Shown: positions 28,439 to 39,494 of the stretch, piece after piece
Numbering within the stretch: position 1 is the stretch's first letter
Layout of the letters: each line of letters opens with the position of its first letter
Assembly (NCBI GenBank): GCA_030656615.1
Contig: JAUSOY010000081.1
Location: 33,896-97,895 of the forward strand
DNA: 64,000 nucleotides
Direction of reading: 5' to 3'
Source: Bacteroidales bacterium
Lineage (GTDB): Bacteria; Bacteroidota; Bacteroidia; Bacteroidales; TTA-H9
Made by a program: the position numbers and the translations under genes
Notes under the pieces: model-generated
The model's input: the letters and a program-made list of their open reading frames with translations, nothing else
What the model was told of the DNA's origin: nothing
Database searches by the model: none

Positions 28439-30357
28439 TTTATAACAGATAGTCGGGTAGAGTATTCCGAATTATTACCCGAAGCAGCAACCCTGATAAA
28501 ATACAATCCCTGTTTAAGATCAGGTAGTGAAATTATCGTTTCAAACGGGCCTGAATACATCAATCGGCCAGCCAAATCAAATATCCTTACTTCCATTCCA
28601 ATCGGGGATGCATTATCCGGAAGCTTTATGTTAAGCTGATTTCCATTCAAAGGATTGGGGTAAACACTCAAACTGAGGTTCTTTTTAATAACCGGAATTT
28701 GTGGAAGTACGGCTTTACCCAGTACGGGTCTAATCATCAGGCTACCATTCTGAATCGATTGTTGCCAAACTCCATCCGTATTAAAATGTGTATTGAGACT
28801 ATTATCGGCCGAACGGTCGAAACCTACATTCAGATTATCGGATGTTGTCTGAAGCCATCCAACGTGAAAAGCATTTACAACGGGTATTCCTTTAGCAAAA
28901 TAAAACTCATTAAAACCAAATTCATTTGCTGATACTGCTTTAACCAAAGTATCCGGAGAAATAATTTTTCCCGGAATGCCATTATCATCATCCCATACCA
29001 TCAAATAGAAATATTGTTCATTAGCTGCGTTTTTAGTATTGTTAAACAGCATTTTTACACCCCGGAGGGTATCACGGGTATTCACCGAAAAACGATATGC
29101 CAGTTGGGCTCCCGATGGTGTGAGACCATAACCGGCCTCTGGAATTCCATCGTCATAGGCATAATAATTTCCAAAATACTGCTTGTAATATAAAGTATCA
29201 CTCAAACGGGAAGGACCATCCTCATCACCATGAATAACATGTCTGACAAAAAAACTAGCTGAATCGCGGGTTCCAAATGGATCAATTGGTAAAATACTCT
29301 GAACCCGGGGAGCCGAAAACATTTGATAATCCACGTAACCACCCGAATAAAAAGGCTGAATGCTGTAATTGCCTCCATAAAAATAATCAACTTCCGCACC
29401 GGAAGCATTCAAAACCCAATACTCGTAACGCGAACCATGAGCTACCGTATCAAGATTTACAATGGTATTATACAAGGTATCACGCATTTCATTGGTAGGA
29501 TCGTTTGAATACTGTGTATATGGCATCGATTGATAACGCTTTAGGAAACTTGGCGTTCCCGAAACGAAAGAAATATTACGATAAATCGTATCAGCCAACG
29601 AACGATTTAAATTCAGGTAGACAAAATCAACATTCCAATGGTCCATGCTACTTTGCCAGGATGGAAGAATATTATTGGCAAGACTGGCAAAATTAACCAG
29701 TCGAAAGCGGAAATTCTTATTGTAATACGAAGCACTGTCATCAATTTTAATCATCACCTGACGAAACCAGGTATTATATCGGGTATAAAAAGTGTCGATG
29801 CTCATTCCTTCTTCTGACCAAACCTGAATCCATTGAGACAAATCTGAATTATAAAACTGCAGCACGAGCGAATCGCCCTTCTGTGGTTCATTGCCTCTTC
29901 CCTGCGGCTGATAGTAAAAACTGATATACAACGAATCGGAGGTTTTGATTGCTCTTTTTACCGGAGAAAATATCGTATCTAAGCGGATAAAATGTGACGT
30001 AAGCTTATCTGCTTCAAATGATGTAAAACTTGCGTTTGTGTATATATGTCCGGCAGAATCAAGGGCATCAAAGGTGGCACAGCCATGGTTAGGTGGATTA
30101 ATACAAAACCCATCATTAATGTATGCGTTCATATCAGACCAAAGATTTTGATCGGGAAAAAGGCTACGTTTCCTGAAATCGTCGAAAAAAGGAAGATTTA
30201 GAAATATCGTCTCGGCTTTAGCCTGCTTGAGGTTTTGTTGCTTTTTAACAGCCAACTCTATAAATGGATTATAGGCCGACGGTGTAATAAACTCCTGTGC
30301 CCTGAGGCCGGCAGTTGCCAAAGTGAAAAAAATGAGTATAAATATCTTTTTCATCAT
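28435..30357 (-). CDS. T9SS type A sorting domain-containing secreted protein
   Basis: Signal peptide; C-terminal SLSVYPNPLNGNQLNIKLPD...LKQGLYFIRVAASG...RLSVIK. Confidence 0.85.
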   Translation of the reverse strand: MMKKIFILIFFTLATAGLRAQEFITPSAYNPFIELAVKKQQNLKQAKAETIFLNLPFFDDFRKRSLFPDQNLWSDMNAYINDGFCINPPNHGCATFDALDSAGHIYTNASFTSFEADKLTSHFIRLDTIFSPVKRAIKTSDSLYISFYYQPQGRGNEPQKGDSLVLQFYNSDLSQWIQVWSEEGMSIDTFYTRYNTWFRQVMIKIDDSASYYNKNFRFRLVNFASLANNILPSWQSSMDHWNVDFVYLNLNRSLADTIYRNISFVSGTPSFLKRYQSMPYTQYSNDPTNEMRDTLYNTIVNLDTVAHGSRYEYWVLNASGAEVDYFYGGNYSIQPFYSGGYVDYQMFSAPRVQSILPIDPFGTRDSASFFVRHVIHGDEDGPSRLSDTLYYKQYFGNYYAYDDGIPEAGYGLTPSGAQLAYRFSVNTRDTLRGVKMLFNNTKNAANEQYFYLMVWDDDNGIPGKIISPDTLVKAVSANEFGFNEFYFAKGIPVVNAFHVGWLQTTSDNLNVGFDRSADNSLNTHFNTDGVWQQSIQNGSLMIRPVLGKAVLPQIPVIKKNLSLSVYPNPLNGNQLNIKLPDNASPIGMEVRIFDLAGRLMYSGPFETIISLPDLKQGLYFIRVAASGNNSEYSTRLSVIK

Positions 30358-30361
30358 AATA

Positions 30362-31189
30362 CTATTCAGGTTCGTCTGTTATAAGCGTATCGGTATCAAT
30401 TTTTGACTCTTCACGAGCCTTGCTATAATCAAATCCATCTTCTTTCCTAAACCAGATGTCGACACTGCTACCTGGCTGAAGCACTCTTCCGGGAGAAGGA
30501 AACTGTTTATAAACCCTATTACCTTCGGGTTGTGGATTTTCGAGATAGGAAATTCTTCCAACATTGAGTGAAGAAGAAAATACTGATTTATTTGACATAG
30601 AATAATCAAGGCCAATCAAATTTGGCACAACGGTGGTAAATCCATCAGTGCCCAATTCTACTTCAATTACAATTTTTGAACTTCTTGGAATCATTTCTCC
30701 ACTTCGAACAGCTTTAGTTGCAATTCGCTGGGCGGAAACAGCATTTTTATATTCTCCCGGAACATAATCAATATAATCGATTTGTAATCCCGCTCCTTCA
30801 ATAGCAGAAACTGCCTGTCGCAATGAAATATCAATCAAATTAGGCATCGCAACCTTCTCAGATGTAGAGGCTACAATGGTAATATATAGCTTTCTTCCTT
30901 GCTTAATTTTAGCACCCTCAGGAGGTTCCTGCATACAAATGCAGCCTTTTTCCTGCCGGGGATCAAAAATCGAATCAAGAATGACCACCTCCATATCGTT
31001 ATTTATGGCAAATAATTCTATCTCCGAAATGGGCTGTCCCATAAAACCGGGCATCTCCACAAATTCTCCATGCCGGGTATACACACTTAAAATCTGTAGT
31101 GTACCCCATATGAGCAAAATACCTGCAAAAAAAGCCAGGGCAATATGCTTATAAAACAAGCTCGTTTTCAGAAATTCAATAAATTTCAT
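30362..31189 (-). CDS. PASTA domain-containing membrane protein
   Basis: One N-terminal TM; repeats such as VAMPNLIDISLRQAVSAIEGAGLQIDYIDYV and TVVPNLIGLDYSMSNK. Confidence 0.88.
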   Translation of the reverse strand: MKFIEFLKTSLFYKHIALAFFAGILLIWGTLQILSVYTRHGEFVEMPGFMGQPISEIELFAINNDMEVVILDSIFDPRQEKGCICMQEPPEGAKIKQGRKLYITIVASTSEKVAMPNLIDISLRQAVSAIEGAGLQIDYIDYVPGEYKNAVSAQRIATKAVRSGEMIPRSSKIVIEVELGTDGFTTVVPNLIGLDYSMSNKSVFSSSLNVGRISYLENPQPEGNRVYKQFPSPGRVLQPGSSVDIWFRKEDGFDYSKAREESKIDTDTLITDEPE

Positions 31190-31361
31190 CGTTGAAAGGC
31201 TTAATAACTGCTAATTCAATATAACTCCGGCAATTTTAAAAAATTGTACCAAAGGCTGCAAAGATACAAATAATGAAGCTTTGAAAACAGCCGTCGTAAA
31301 TCGTGCTTACCACTTCTGAATCCCAAATTTTGCAACTACATTTGCAATAAATATTAAAGAA

Positions 31362-32342
31362 ATGAAGCAGAAAATAGCTATTCTGGCCGGAGGTGATTCC
31401 GGAGAATTCCAGGTATCGGTAAGAAGTGCTAAAAGCGTTGCCGATTTCATCGATAAAGAGAAATATGAGGTCTACTCCATATTGATGCAAGGAAAAGAAT
31501 GGTATTGTATTCAGAATGAGATAAAATATCCTGTTAATAAAAACGACTTCAGCATACTTATTGATACTGATGTTATCTATTTTGACGCCGCATTCATTAT
31601 TATCCACGGCACACCCGGGGAAGATGGGAAATTACAGGGCTATCTTGAGATGTTGAAAATCCCATACACCAGCTGTAATTCTATTACTTCTGCTCTCACT
31701 TTCAACAAATATTTTTGTAATGGCTTCGTCAAAAACTTCGGAATTAACATAGCTCCTTCCGTTTGGATTAAAAAAAGTGATTCGATTGATGAAAAAACAA
31801 TACTGGCTATCACTGGATTACCCTGTTTTGTGAAACCAAATTGTGGAGGTTCAAGTGTGGGGATGACAAAAGTGAATTTGAATTCAGAGTTAAAAACAGC
31901 GCTGGATATTGCTTTTAAAGAAGACCCCGAAGTTCTTATCGAAGCGTTTAATAAAGGCAGGGAGATTACCTGTGGTGTTGTTCAGATTAAAGGTGAAATT
32001 ATTGCCCTTCCATTATGCGAAGTAAAAAGTAAAAAAGAGTATTTCGATTTTGAGGCCAAATACAACGAACTGCTTGCCGATGAAATTGTCCCTGCTGTAA
32101 TTACTGAGGCTGAAACACAAACATGTACCCAATTATCGAAAGAACTTTATAAAAAGCTCAACTGCTTTGGTGTGGTACGCTTCGATTATATCATGGATGA
32201 GCAAGGAATTTTCAATTTCCTTGAGGTAAATACGGTTCCGGGAATGTCGGCTGAAAGCATTGTTCCAAAAATGGTTAAAGCCCACGGATGGACTCTGTCC
32301 CAGTTTTACGGCCTGCTTATCGAAGAAGCTTTAAACCGCTGA
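31362..32342 (+). CDS. ddl: D-alanine--D-alanine ligase
   Basis: AILAGGDSGEFQVSVRSAKSV, IIHGTPGEDGKLQGYLEMLKIPYTSC, CFVKPNCGGSSVGMTKV, FLEVNTVPGMSAESIVPKM. Confidence 0.93.
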   Translation: MKQKIAILAGGDSGEFQVSVRSAKSVADFIDKEKYEVYSILMQGKEWYCIQNEIKYPVNKNDFSILIDTDVIYFDAAFIIIHGTPGEDGKLQGYLEMLKIPYTSCNSITSALTFNKYFCNGFVKNFGINIAPSVWIKKSDSIDEKTILAITGLPCFVKPNCGGSSVGMTKVNLNSELKTALDIAFKEDPEVLIEAFNKGREITCGVVQIKGEIIALPLCEVKSKKEYFDFEAKYNELLADEIVPAVITEAETQTCTQLSKELYKKLNCFGVVRFDYIMDEQGIFNFLEVNTVPGMSAESIVPKMVKAHGWTLSQFYGLLIEEALNR

Positions 32343-32918
32343 TTCTATCAGAAATTTCATAAGCTTTTCCACGGCCCTACCCCGGTGACTAATTTGATTT
32401 TTTAAGAAAAGAGGCATTTCAGCAAAACTTTCTTCATATCCCGTTGGTCTAAAAACAGGATCGTATCCAAAGCCTTCTTTACCCTGGCATTCAGACAATA
32501 TTTCACCCTCCACCCTTCCTTCGAAGTAATGCTCTATTCCATTAATAATCAAACAAATGGTTGTTCGAAAACGTGCTGTCCTGCATTTTACTTCCTTCAT
32601 TTCATCCAGAAGTTTAACAATATTGTCGTTAAAACTACAGCCCTCCCCGGCATAACGTGCTGAAAACACTCCAGGGCGTCCATTTAGGGCATCTATTTCA
32701 AGTCCGGTATCATCCGCAAAACAATCCATCCCGTACTTCGAAAACACATGATGTGCTTTTAAAAAAGCATTTCCTTCAAGAGTCATGCTGGTTTCGGCAA
32801 TTTCATCGAAACAACCAATATCAGCAAGGCTTAAAATAGAAAAACGATTTTCAGCCAAAGAGATTATTTCACTCAATTTATGGGTATTATTGCTCGCAAA
32901 AACAAGTTTTTTAATCAT
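32331..32918 (-). CDS. rdgB: XTP/dITP diphosphatase (HAM1/RdgB family)
   Basis: VFASNNTHKLSEI, ADDTGLEIDALNGRPGVFSARYAG, GFGYDPVFRP, NQISHRGRAVEKL. Confidence 0.93.
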   Translation of the reverse strand: MIKKLVFASNNTHKLSEIISLAENRFSILSLADIGCFDEIAETSMTLEGNAFLKAHHVFSKYGMDCFADDTGLEIDALNGRPGVFSARYAGEGCSFNDNIVKLLDEMKEVKCRTARFRTTICLIINGIEHYFEGRVEGEILSECQGKEGFGYDPVFRPTGYEESFAEMPLFLKNQISHRGRAVEKLMKFLIESAV

Positions 32919-32934
32919 AATAAAAATTTAAAAA

Positions 32935-33621
32935 TCAATTTTCTGTCCAGTGGATAGCTTCTAAATCATTGGCGATCAAATAATCATTGGCCTTTGAAAA
33001 TGGCCTGCTTCCAAAAAATCCGCGATTTGCTGAAAGTGGAGAAGGATGAGCCGCATGTAATAATAACTGCGATGAAATACCTGAAGAATTAATTATGGCT
33101 TTGGCATTGTTTCCCCAAAGCATAAAGACGCATAATGCTTTATTTTGAATTATATGTTTTAAGGTAAGTGAAGTAAATTTCTCCCAACCAATTTTTGAAT
33201 GCGATGCAGGAGCAGATTCTCTTACGGTAAGGCTGGTATTCAGTAAAAATACCCCCTGACGGGCCCAAAACTCAAGATTTCCCTGCCATGGAGGCTCTTT
33301 TTGCAAATCGAATTTCAGCTCTTTAAAAATATTACGGAGCGAAGGAGGCAACTTTTGTCCATATGGCACCGAAAAGGCAAGACCATGCGCCTGATTCTTG
33401 CCATGATACGGATCTTGTCCGATTATTACAACTTTTACTGAGCTAAGGGGGGTAAGTTCAAAAGCTTCAAAAATATTTGAATAAGCTGGATATACGACAT
33501 TTTCTGCATACTCAGCTTTTAAAAAACGATCGATATCATTCAGAATTTCAATTATTTGAGGATTATCGAAAAGTGATTTCCATCCATTGCGTACAGAAGA
33601 TTTAACAAACTCCATAATCAA
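32935..33621 (-). CDS. ung: Uracil-DNA glycosylase
   Basis: VIIGQDPYHGKNQAHGLAFSV, LLNTSLTVRESAPASHSKIGWE, AAHPSPLSANRGFFGSRPFSKAN. Confidence 0.95.
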   Translation of the reverse strand: MIMEFVKSSVRNGWKSLFDNPQIIEILNDIDRFLKAEYAENVVYPAYSNIFEAFELTPLSSVKVVIIGQDPYHGKNQAHGLAFSVPYGQKLPPSLRNIFKELKFDLQKEPPWQGNLEFWARQGVFLLNTSLTVRESAPASHSKIGWEKFTSLTLKHIIQNKALCVFMLWGNNAKAIINSSGISSQLLLHAAHPSPLSANRGFFGSRPFSKANDYLIANDLEAIHWTEN

Positions 33622-33738
33622 GTGTTAGTAATTAAAAGTGGCAGAGTTAATAAAAATCATCGTATATTGGGTGAAATAGTTGCATTTAAATATACAAACC
33701 GCTTATTTTGTATCCGTATTAGAATTCGAAGTAAAATT

Positions 33739-33867
33739 ATGAAAAAACTTATTTATATCCTTTTACTTTCTATGATTGGAGGATTGGTTCTCGTATCCTG
33801 CAAATCTCAAGAAAAATGTGCCGCATATGGCGAAGCTAAAAATTTCAAAATAGAACAACGCAAGTAA
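33739..33867 (+). CDS. Small putative lipoprotein, 42 aa
   Basis: MKKLIYILLLSMIGGLVLVSCKSQEKCAAYGEAKNFKIEQRK, lipobox-like LVSC; hairpin plus T-tract downstream. Confidence 0.6.
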   Translation: MKKLIYILLLSMIGGLVLVSCKSQEKCAAYGEAKNFKIEQRK

Positions 33868-33935
33868 TTCCTGAGAAATTTTTCAAAATTCCTATGTTAT
33901 GGCCAGAAACGGCCTATACAAAACACGCATATAAA

Positions 33936-33960
33936 GTACCGAAGTATCGGTGCTTTTTTT
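33936..33960 (+). terminator. Rho-independent-like terminator after the small lipoprotein gene
   Basis: gtaccga-agta-tcggtgc stem followed by a T-run. Confidence 0.6.
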
Positions 33961-34175
33961 GTGCTATTTGAAATTTACTACATAATGGCCAATTATATGA
34001 ATTTCTTCAGGGCTAAATGACTGGAGTTCGATTTCTCTACAGTATTATTCACACAATACATTTTATTCAGTCAATTTTTAGCACGAAGTTTCAAAGCCTT
34101 GAGTTCTTGTTCGATCAATCAAATAAATTATAAGAAAAGCTTCCTGAAAAATCGGTTTAAAGATTAGGAATAAAA

Positions 34176-34235
34176 TACAAATAAAGAGGAAGAGGGGTTA
34201 TGCGTACGCATAACCCCTCCTCCTCTTTATTTGTA
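34176..34235. terminator. 60-bp near-perfect palindrome (30-bp arms, one mismatch), likely terminator of the downstream-facing minus gene
   Basis: tacaaataaagaggaagaggggttatgcgt / acgcataacccctcctcctctttatttgta; 10 nt past the stop of the 34246-35724 minus CDS. Confidence 0.7.
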
Positions 34236-34245
34236 AAATATTATT

Positions 34246-35724
34246 TTACTGGTCAATAACGACTTTAGTAATATGCATTTTATGGTTTACCTCAACCTTT
34301 AGCAGATAAATTCCATTCGGAATACCTGCAAGACTAAGTTCAAAACTACGATTGGATGATGTGGCATCAAATTCTGTATTCAAAATAGTCTTACCAATCA
34401 GATCCACAATTTTAACCCTAGCAATTCCATTTACCGCATTTGTCAGTTTAACAAAAAGTCGATCCTTAGCAGGATTAGGATATACCTGGACACCCATATT
34501 CTGAGGATCATTTATTCCGATACCCATTTTTGTTGTAAAGGAACGAGTTGACCATGCTGACGAATCAGCACCATGCCATGCTCTCATTCTCCAATAATAC
34601 TTTGTATTATTATCCAATAGAATGGGGATGCGGAATGAAGTTATGGTATCACCAATAGAATTTCCATCGAAAAGCAATTCAGCAAACGTATTTGTAGGAC
34701 TAACCTGCATTTCGTATCGATTAATACCGGTCATTTTAGTCCAGGTACAAGTTGGTTGACGCTCCTGATCTACGGCATTATCCGCAGGAAGAAGTAAAGC
34801 AGGACTTCCGATAATGGTCAGATTCCAGATATCGCTCCAGTTACTGGTATCGGATTCATGACGAGCTCTGACTCTCCACCAGTATTTGGTAGCAAAAGTC
34901 AGGCCTTCAGCAACAACTGCAACATCTTCAGTTACATACTTCAAAGGATCCGAGAATAACTCATCTGTAGAAACTTCATATTCATACTTCTTACTACCTG
35001 CAATTGCATCCCATTTCAGTTCAACATCGAGCATTTGGCCAACAGTGTTATTTCCAGGTTTTGAAAGCTTAGGTTTAGAAATAACCGTGAAATTCCACGT
35101 TTCAGACCATACACTTGTATCGCCTTCAACAATTCCTCTGATTTTCCAGTAATATTTTCCACCATACTGTAATTTGGCAGTAGAAACTAAATAAATACTA
35201 CCAGCAACAACACCCAGTACAGGGCTTGTAAAAGTCTCGTCCGTCGAAATTGCGTACTGATACTTATTAACACCTGAAATTTGAATGGCACCCAAATTAC
35301 TCTTCCATTTCAGACTTACCAAAGCGGCCTGATCAACAGCATTATTTGCAGGACTGCTGAGGGCAACCTTTTCAAAAGTGGTAAAGCTACGGGTTGGTGA
35401 CCAGTAAGAGCTATCGCCGGTGGCCAAGTCATAAGCTTTCACTTTCCAATAATACATTTGGTTAAAATGGAGATTTGCCATCTGTACCCCAGTTTCAAAT
35501 TCGGTCATAAAAACCATGGGGGACGAAAAATTGGCTGCTTCATCAACTAACAGTTTGTACTTGATAACACCGCTACCGGTAACACCTGACCAACTAATTG
35601 TGGCGTTTGGCATCAGATTGGTAGCAAGGTCATCCGGGCTAAGAGGCGTGGGAGTGTATATCTTCGGCTGCGCAAAAACTGTAATGGCAGCGATCGTAAA
35701 CAATAATGTAATAAATCTTTTCAT
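34246..35724 (-). CDS. T9SS-secreted protein with tandem fibronectin-III-like repeats
   Basis: Repeated motifs (YYWKVKAYDLATGDSSYWSPTRSF, YYWKIRGIVEGDTSVWSETWNF, YWWRVRARHESDTSNWSDIWNL, YYWRMRAWHGADSSAWSTRSF) plus VQVYPNPAKDRLFVKL...GIYLLKVEV C-terminus. Confidence 0.88.
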   Translation of the reverse strand: MKRFITLLFTIAAITVFAQPKIYTPTPLSPDDLATNLMPNATISWSGVTGSGVIKYKLLVDEAANFSSPMVFMTEFETGVQMANLHFNQMYYWKVKAYDLATGDSSYWSPTRSFTTFEKVALSSPANNAVDQAALVSLKWKSNLGAIQISGVNKYQYAISTDETFTSPVLGVVAGSIYLVSTAKLQYGGKYYWKIRGIVEGDTSVWSETWNFTVISKPKLSKPGNNTVGQMLDVELKWDAIAGSKKYEYEVSTDELFSDPLKYVTEDVAVVAEGLTFATKYWWRVRARHESDTSNWSDIWNLTIIGSPALLLPADNAVDQERQPTCTWTKMTGINRYEMQVSPTNTFAELLFDGNSIGDTITSFRIPILLDNNTKYYWRMRAWHGADSSAWSTRSFTTKMGIGINDPQNMGVQVYPNPAKDRLFVKLTNAVNGIARVKIVDLIGKTILNTEFDATSSNRSFELSLAGIPNGIYLLKVEVNHKMHITKVVIDQ

Positions 35725-35758
35725 TGGCTGAGATATTTAATGTATTACCAAAGTACAA

Positions 35759-38672
35759 TTATCGGATAACAACAAATTTTCTGGTAACCGACGATTGTCC
35801 GGCGATGACCTGAATCATATAAGTTCCTTTAGACAAGTCGCGTACTTCTACCGAAAATTCATGATTTCCGGGGGTAAGTTGTCCCATATTCATACTCTTT
35901 AATGTTCTTCCGCCAAAATCGATTACACGAATCTGAACACTGGCAGATTGGCTCATGCTAATACTAACTTTAGTATAGTCAGAGGCCGGATTTGGGAATA
36001 CATTAACAATAGGAGTAATAGGTGATGCGATAGAAGGCATTTCATCAATGCCTACAAAGGCTCTTGATTCCCAAATACCACGTCCAAAAGTAGCTGCATA
36101 AATAGCACCATAATTCGTAATCGCAGGAACTATCAAATCAGGGAGATTTGGATCCGTTGAAGGAACAATGAATGATGCTCTGCTTCTGATTTGCTGTTGG
36201 AGTGCATAAACAGGGATTGTTGCCATTCCGTTTGATTCGGCTTCCCAGGTACCTGCTGCTGCATTATTGGTGGTAAATACGCCAAACTCGGTACCAAGAA
36301 TAATGGTATTTGAGTTATTGAGTTCAATAAGTGAGGCATAAACAGGTGCCTTTGGTAAATTACCCTGAATCGAATTAAATGTGGGTAATGAATCAATAGC
36401 ATTCGTAGAACGATATACATAATCATTATTGCCATAGTTAGCCAGGGTAACAATGATATGTTTTTTATTATTGGGGTCAACTGCAATTGAAGTGATTTTT
36501 CGATCGGTAAAAGTGCGGATGAGACTTGTAGCAACAACACATTTTGCACTATTTACATCAGCACGTTCGTAATTATACGCCTGAATAAGATTAGAAATTC
36601 TGTAAACCTTTCCTTCTGCAGTACCTACAAAAACATGATTAGCATCTGCTGAATAGGCAATGGCTGTAGGGATTCCTGTAACCTTTGCAATATTCCACCA
36701 GGCAGGAGTTTTAGTAAAGTCAAGTACGTCTTTCGAAAGGAAAATCTTGTCTTTCATGGCAAGAAAACACTTTGCAACAACCTGGTCTTTAATATTATGA
36801 ATTTCTCCCTTATACATTTCTTGTGTAGCTACCTTATGGAATGGATAAGCATAATTATTTGAGCGAACGATAAACGTTTCACCCATTTTAATGGTATCCT
36901 TTGCCAGAACGCGATACTTAACTGTATCAAAAGAATTCTGGTCATTAAAGTTTTCATATAATACAAAAGGAGCAGGGAAATCAGAAATCGTCATACCTGA
37001 AGATGCAAGAAATGCGTCTGCAAAACTAAATCCTTTGTCTTCCGTTCTGCGGAACTGCGTTGCACCACTGGCATCCACTTTTCGTGATAAAATAAAATAA
37101 TTGGGATTGATAAGACTGATAGCCTGGTAACCACCAACACCCGTATTATTTAAATCACCATTCCAAACTTCAATGGCTGAAATTGGAGAATTTCCACCAT
37201 CGCCAATATATTGGATTCCATTACCCAGTGTTCCACCCATTACATTACCAAAACCATTTGTATTAACAGTTGTAAACTGGGCAACATTGTAATTTTTAAT
37301 GATGGGACGGAAACGTAAAGCATCATCCTGATTGATAGAAATTCCACCATCATTTCCAACGACAAACGTATTGGGATATCCTGGGCGGAAGGCATATACG
37401 TGATGATTGGCCGCTAAGTATAAAGGCGAGAATTTATTAGAAGTACTTGAGCTTACTGCCGAGTTTCCCCATGAGAAAAATCCATTGTCAGTAACTTTTT
37501 TACCTGACCACATATTAATACCCCCTAAAAGAATCTGATCAGGATTGTTAGGATATACAGCAATGGTATTGGCAATTGCACCTTGTCCTACAAATACATC
37601 AGTGAGGGTTTGGGCAGCACCCGGGAAAATAACATTCCATGTTTCGCCTTTGTCAGCAGAGCGATAAACATTAAGCATATTAAAATACTCATTCGCCATG
37701 CTGGCATAAATAATATCATTATTTGATGGTGCAATAGCCAGTTCTATACGGGAAGCTCCGGTTGCGGGAAGCTTGTTAACATTGGTTGTATCCGTTGGGG
37801 AAGGACGGGTTGACTGATTTATAAAACCATTAACGTCACCATTATTTGCTACATAAACCTTAGAACCTACGGAAGCAACAACTAATCCATTGCCAGCAAC
37901 TTTAACGTCAAAGGCAAATGCACTAAGCTCCTTAGCCACATTATCACTATCAATAAATTTGGCATTTTTCCATTCGGCACTGCCTGCGTCTTTATATTTA
38001 AGACCTGAATTCGTAGCAGCGAAAATACGACCATTGGTCAAATCGGTGGCCAGTTCATTAATGTATTGCCACTCCAGAACGCTACCATTTAAATAAGGTG
38101 CAGTTCCCGGAACCAGAGTAAAAACATCCCCATCAGCTGACATGTATAGACCACGACCTTGCGTAATGCCATTCTCGCCTGTACCGGCATAAATGGAATT
38201 ATCAGCCGTTTGAACCATACAGGTAACGTTGAGATTTGCATTAGCCTGATTCACTTTTACCCAGGTTGCTCCGAGATTGGTGGTTTTCCAAATACAACCA
38301 GTAACACTGGCTGCATACATGGTCATTGCACCTGCATCTCTTTTGTCAAATAAAATGGCACGGGTACGCCCTCCAACATTGTCGGGACCCTTACTCTGCC
38401 AGTTTAATCCAATAGCATTTCCCGATTTAAAAATTTTTTCAGCTTGTTCACGGGCATTAATTACATCCATAGGATTGATGGTACCAGTTATCTGGTTCAC
38501 TTTCAATGACTGAAGGTAATCTCCCGAACTTTGACCCGATGTGGCCGTTTGTTGAACGGTGGCTTCATTGTTACCGAAGCCTGTTCCGTCAAAGCGCGAT
38601 GTGGCAACAACCACCGAACCCACTCCTATGACCAGAGCCAGGATGGTTAACAGTAAAGTTTTATTTTTCATA
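35759..38672 (-). CDS. T9SS-secreted protein with BNR/sialidase-like beta-propeller repeats
   Basis: Start likely 38672 (MKNKTLLLTILALVIGVGSVVVA); ASVTGCIWKTTNLGATW, VYRSADKGETWNVIF repeats; NVFPNPASDYTKVSI...GTYMIQVIAG C-terminal sorting domain. Confidence 0.88.
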
Positions 38673-39494
38673 TCGTTAAGATTTGTTTGTAGATAGATTC
38701 TCGCACAAAAAATAGTGGCACAAGTTACATATTCTTTATAAATTACCAAAGAGCAGTTATTCAAAAAATATCAACAATATCAAGGGATATTTATAAGCCC
38801 GTCCTTATTTCCTGAAAAATAGTCCGGGACAAAATACCGATTAACTTATTTCGCTTCAAAATTAAGGACTTTTATTACGAAAAGCAACAGACTTACAGCT
38901 ATTACAGCATTCTGCTTTCATAACAATAAATTTCGACAGCTGCCTTGCATTCTGTTTTATGGCTAAAGCTCATTCTTCCAATGTAAAAACATCATGATTC
39001 CATCCGCAGTTTCCTGCAAAACCTATGTAAGTACAAGCCTGCTACCAGCTAAATTATTACAGTTATACAGCATATTAGTACTCCTATAATTTTTCACTTT
39101 TCCCAAAAAAAATATCCATCAGCCGTTTAACATTAATACTTGCATAGTAAGTAGGTAAAAAAGTCAAATAAAATCTGCCCTTTATCTTTTTTGAATTCAT
39201 TGCGCTTTCCAATTTTAGTTATCGAAAAAATTATATAGGCTTTCGATGAAAATATCATTCGGAGGATCCAAAAAACAATAGCTCATGCAAACGCATACAT
39301 TAATAATAGTGTCTGGTTTGGGAGCATTCATTAAAGATTTATAAATTGCAGGGTGTTATTAAGCATTATCCATTTTATGTACCTTTATGATTTCCAATAG
39401 GATGTTTATTATTCCTATTATTATAAACGTTGCAATGATTGATGCTGGTGCAAATTTACTACGCTTATCATAAAACATAACTGAAATCATTTCC

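Noticed and set aside
36133-36549. 138-aa minus ORF MQNVLLLQVSS...
   Set aside because: Alternative frame inside the T9SS beta-propeller gene; low-complexity composition.
38765-39494. 730-nt gap checked for tRNA, CRISPR or hidden genes
   Set aside because: No cloverleaf, direct repeats or convincing ORF seen; likely promoter region plus decayed sequence.
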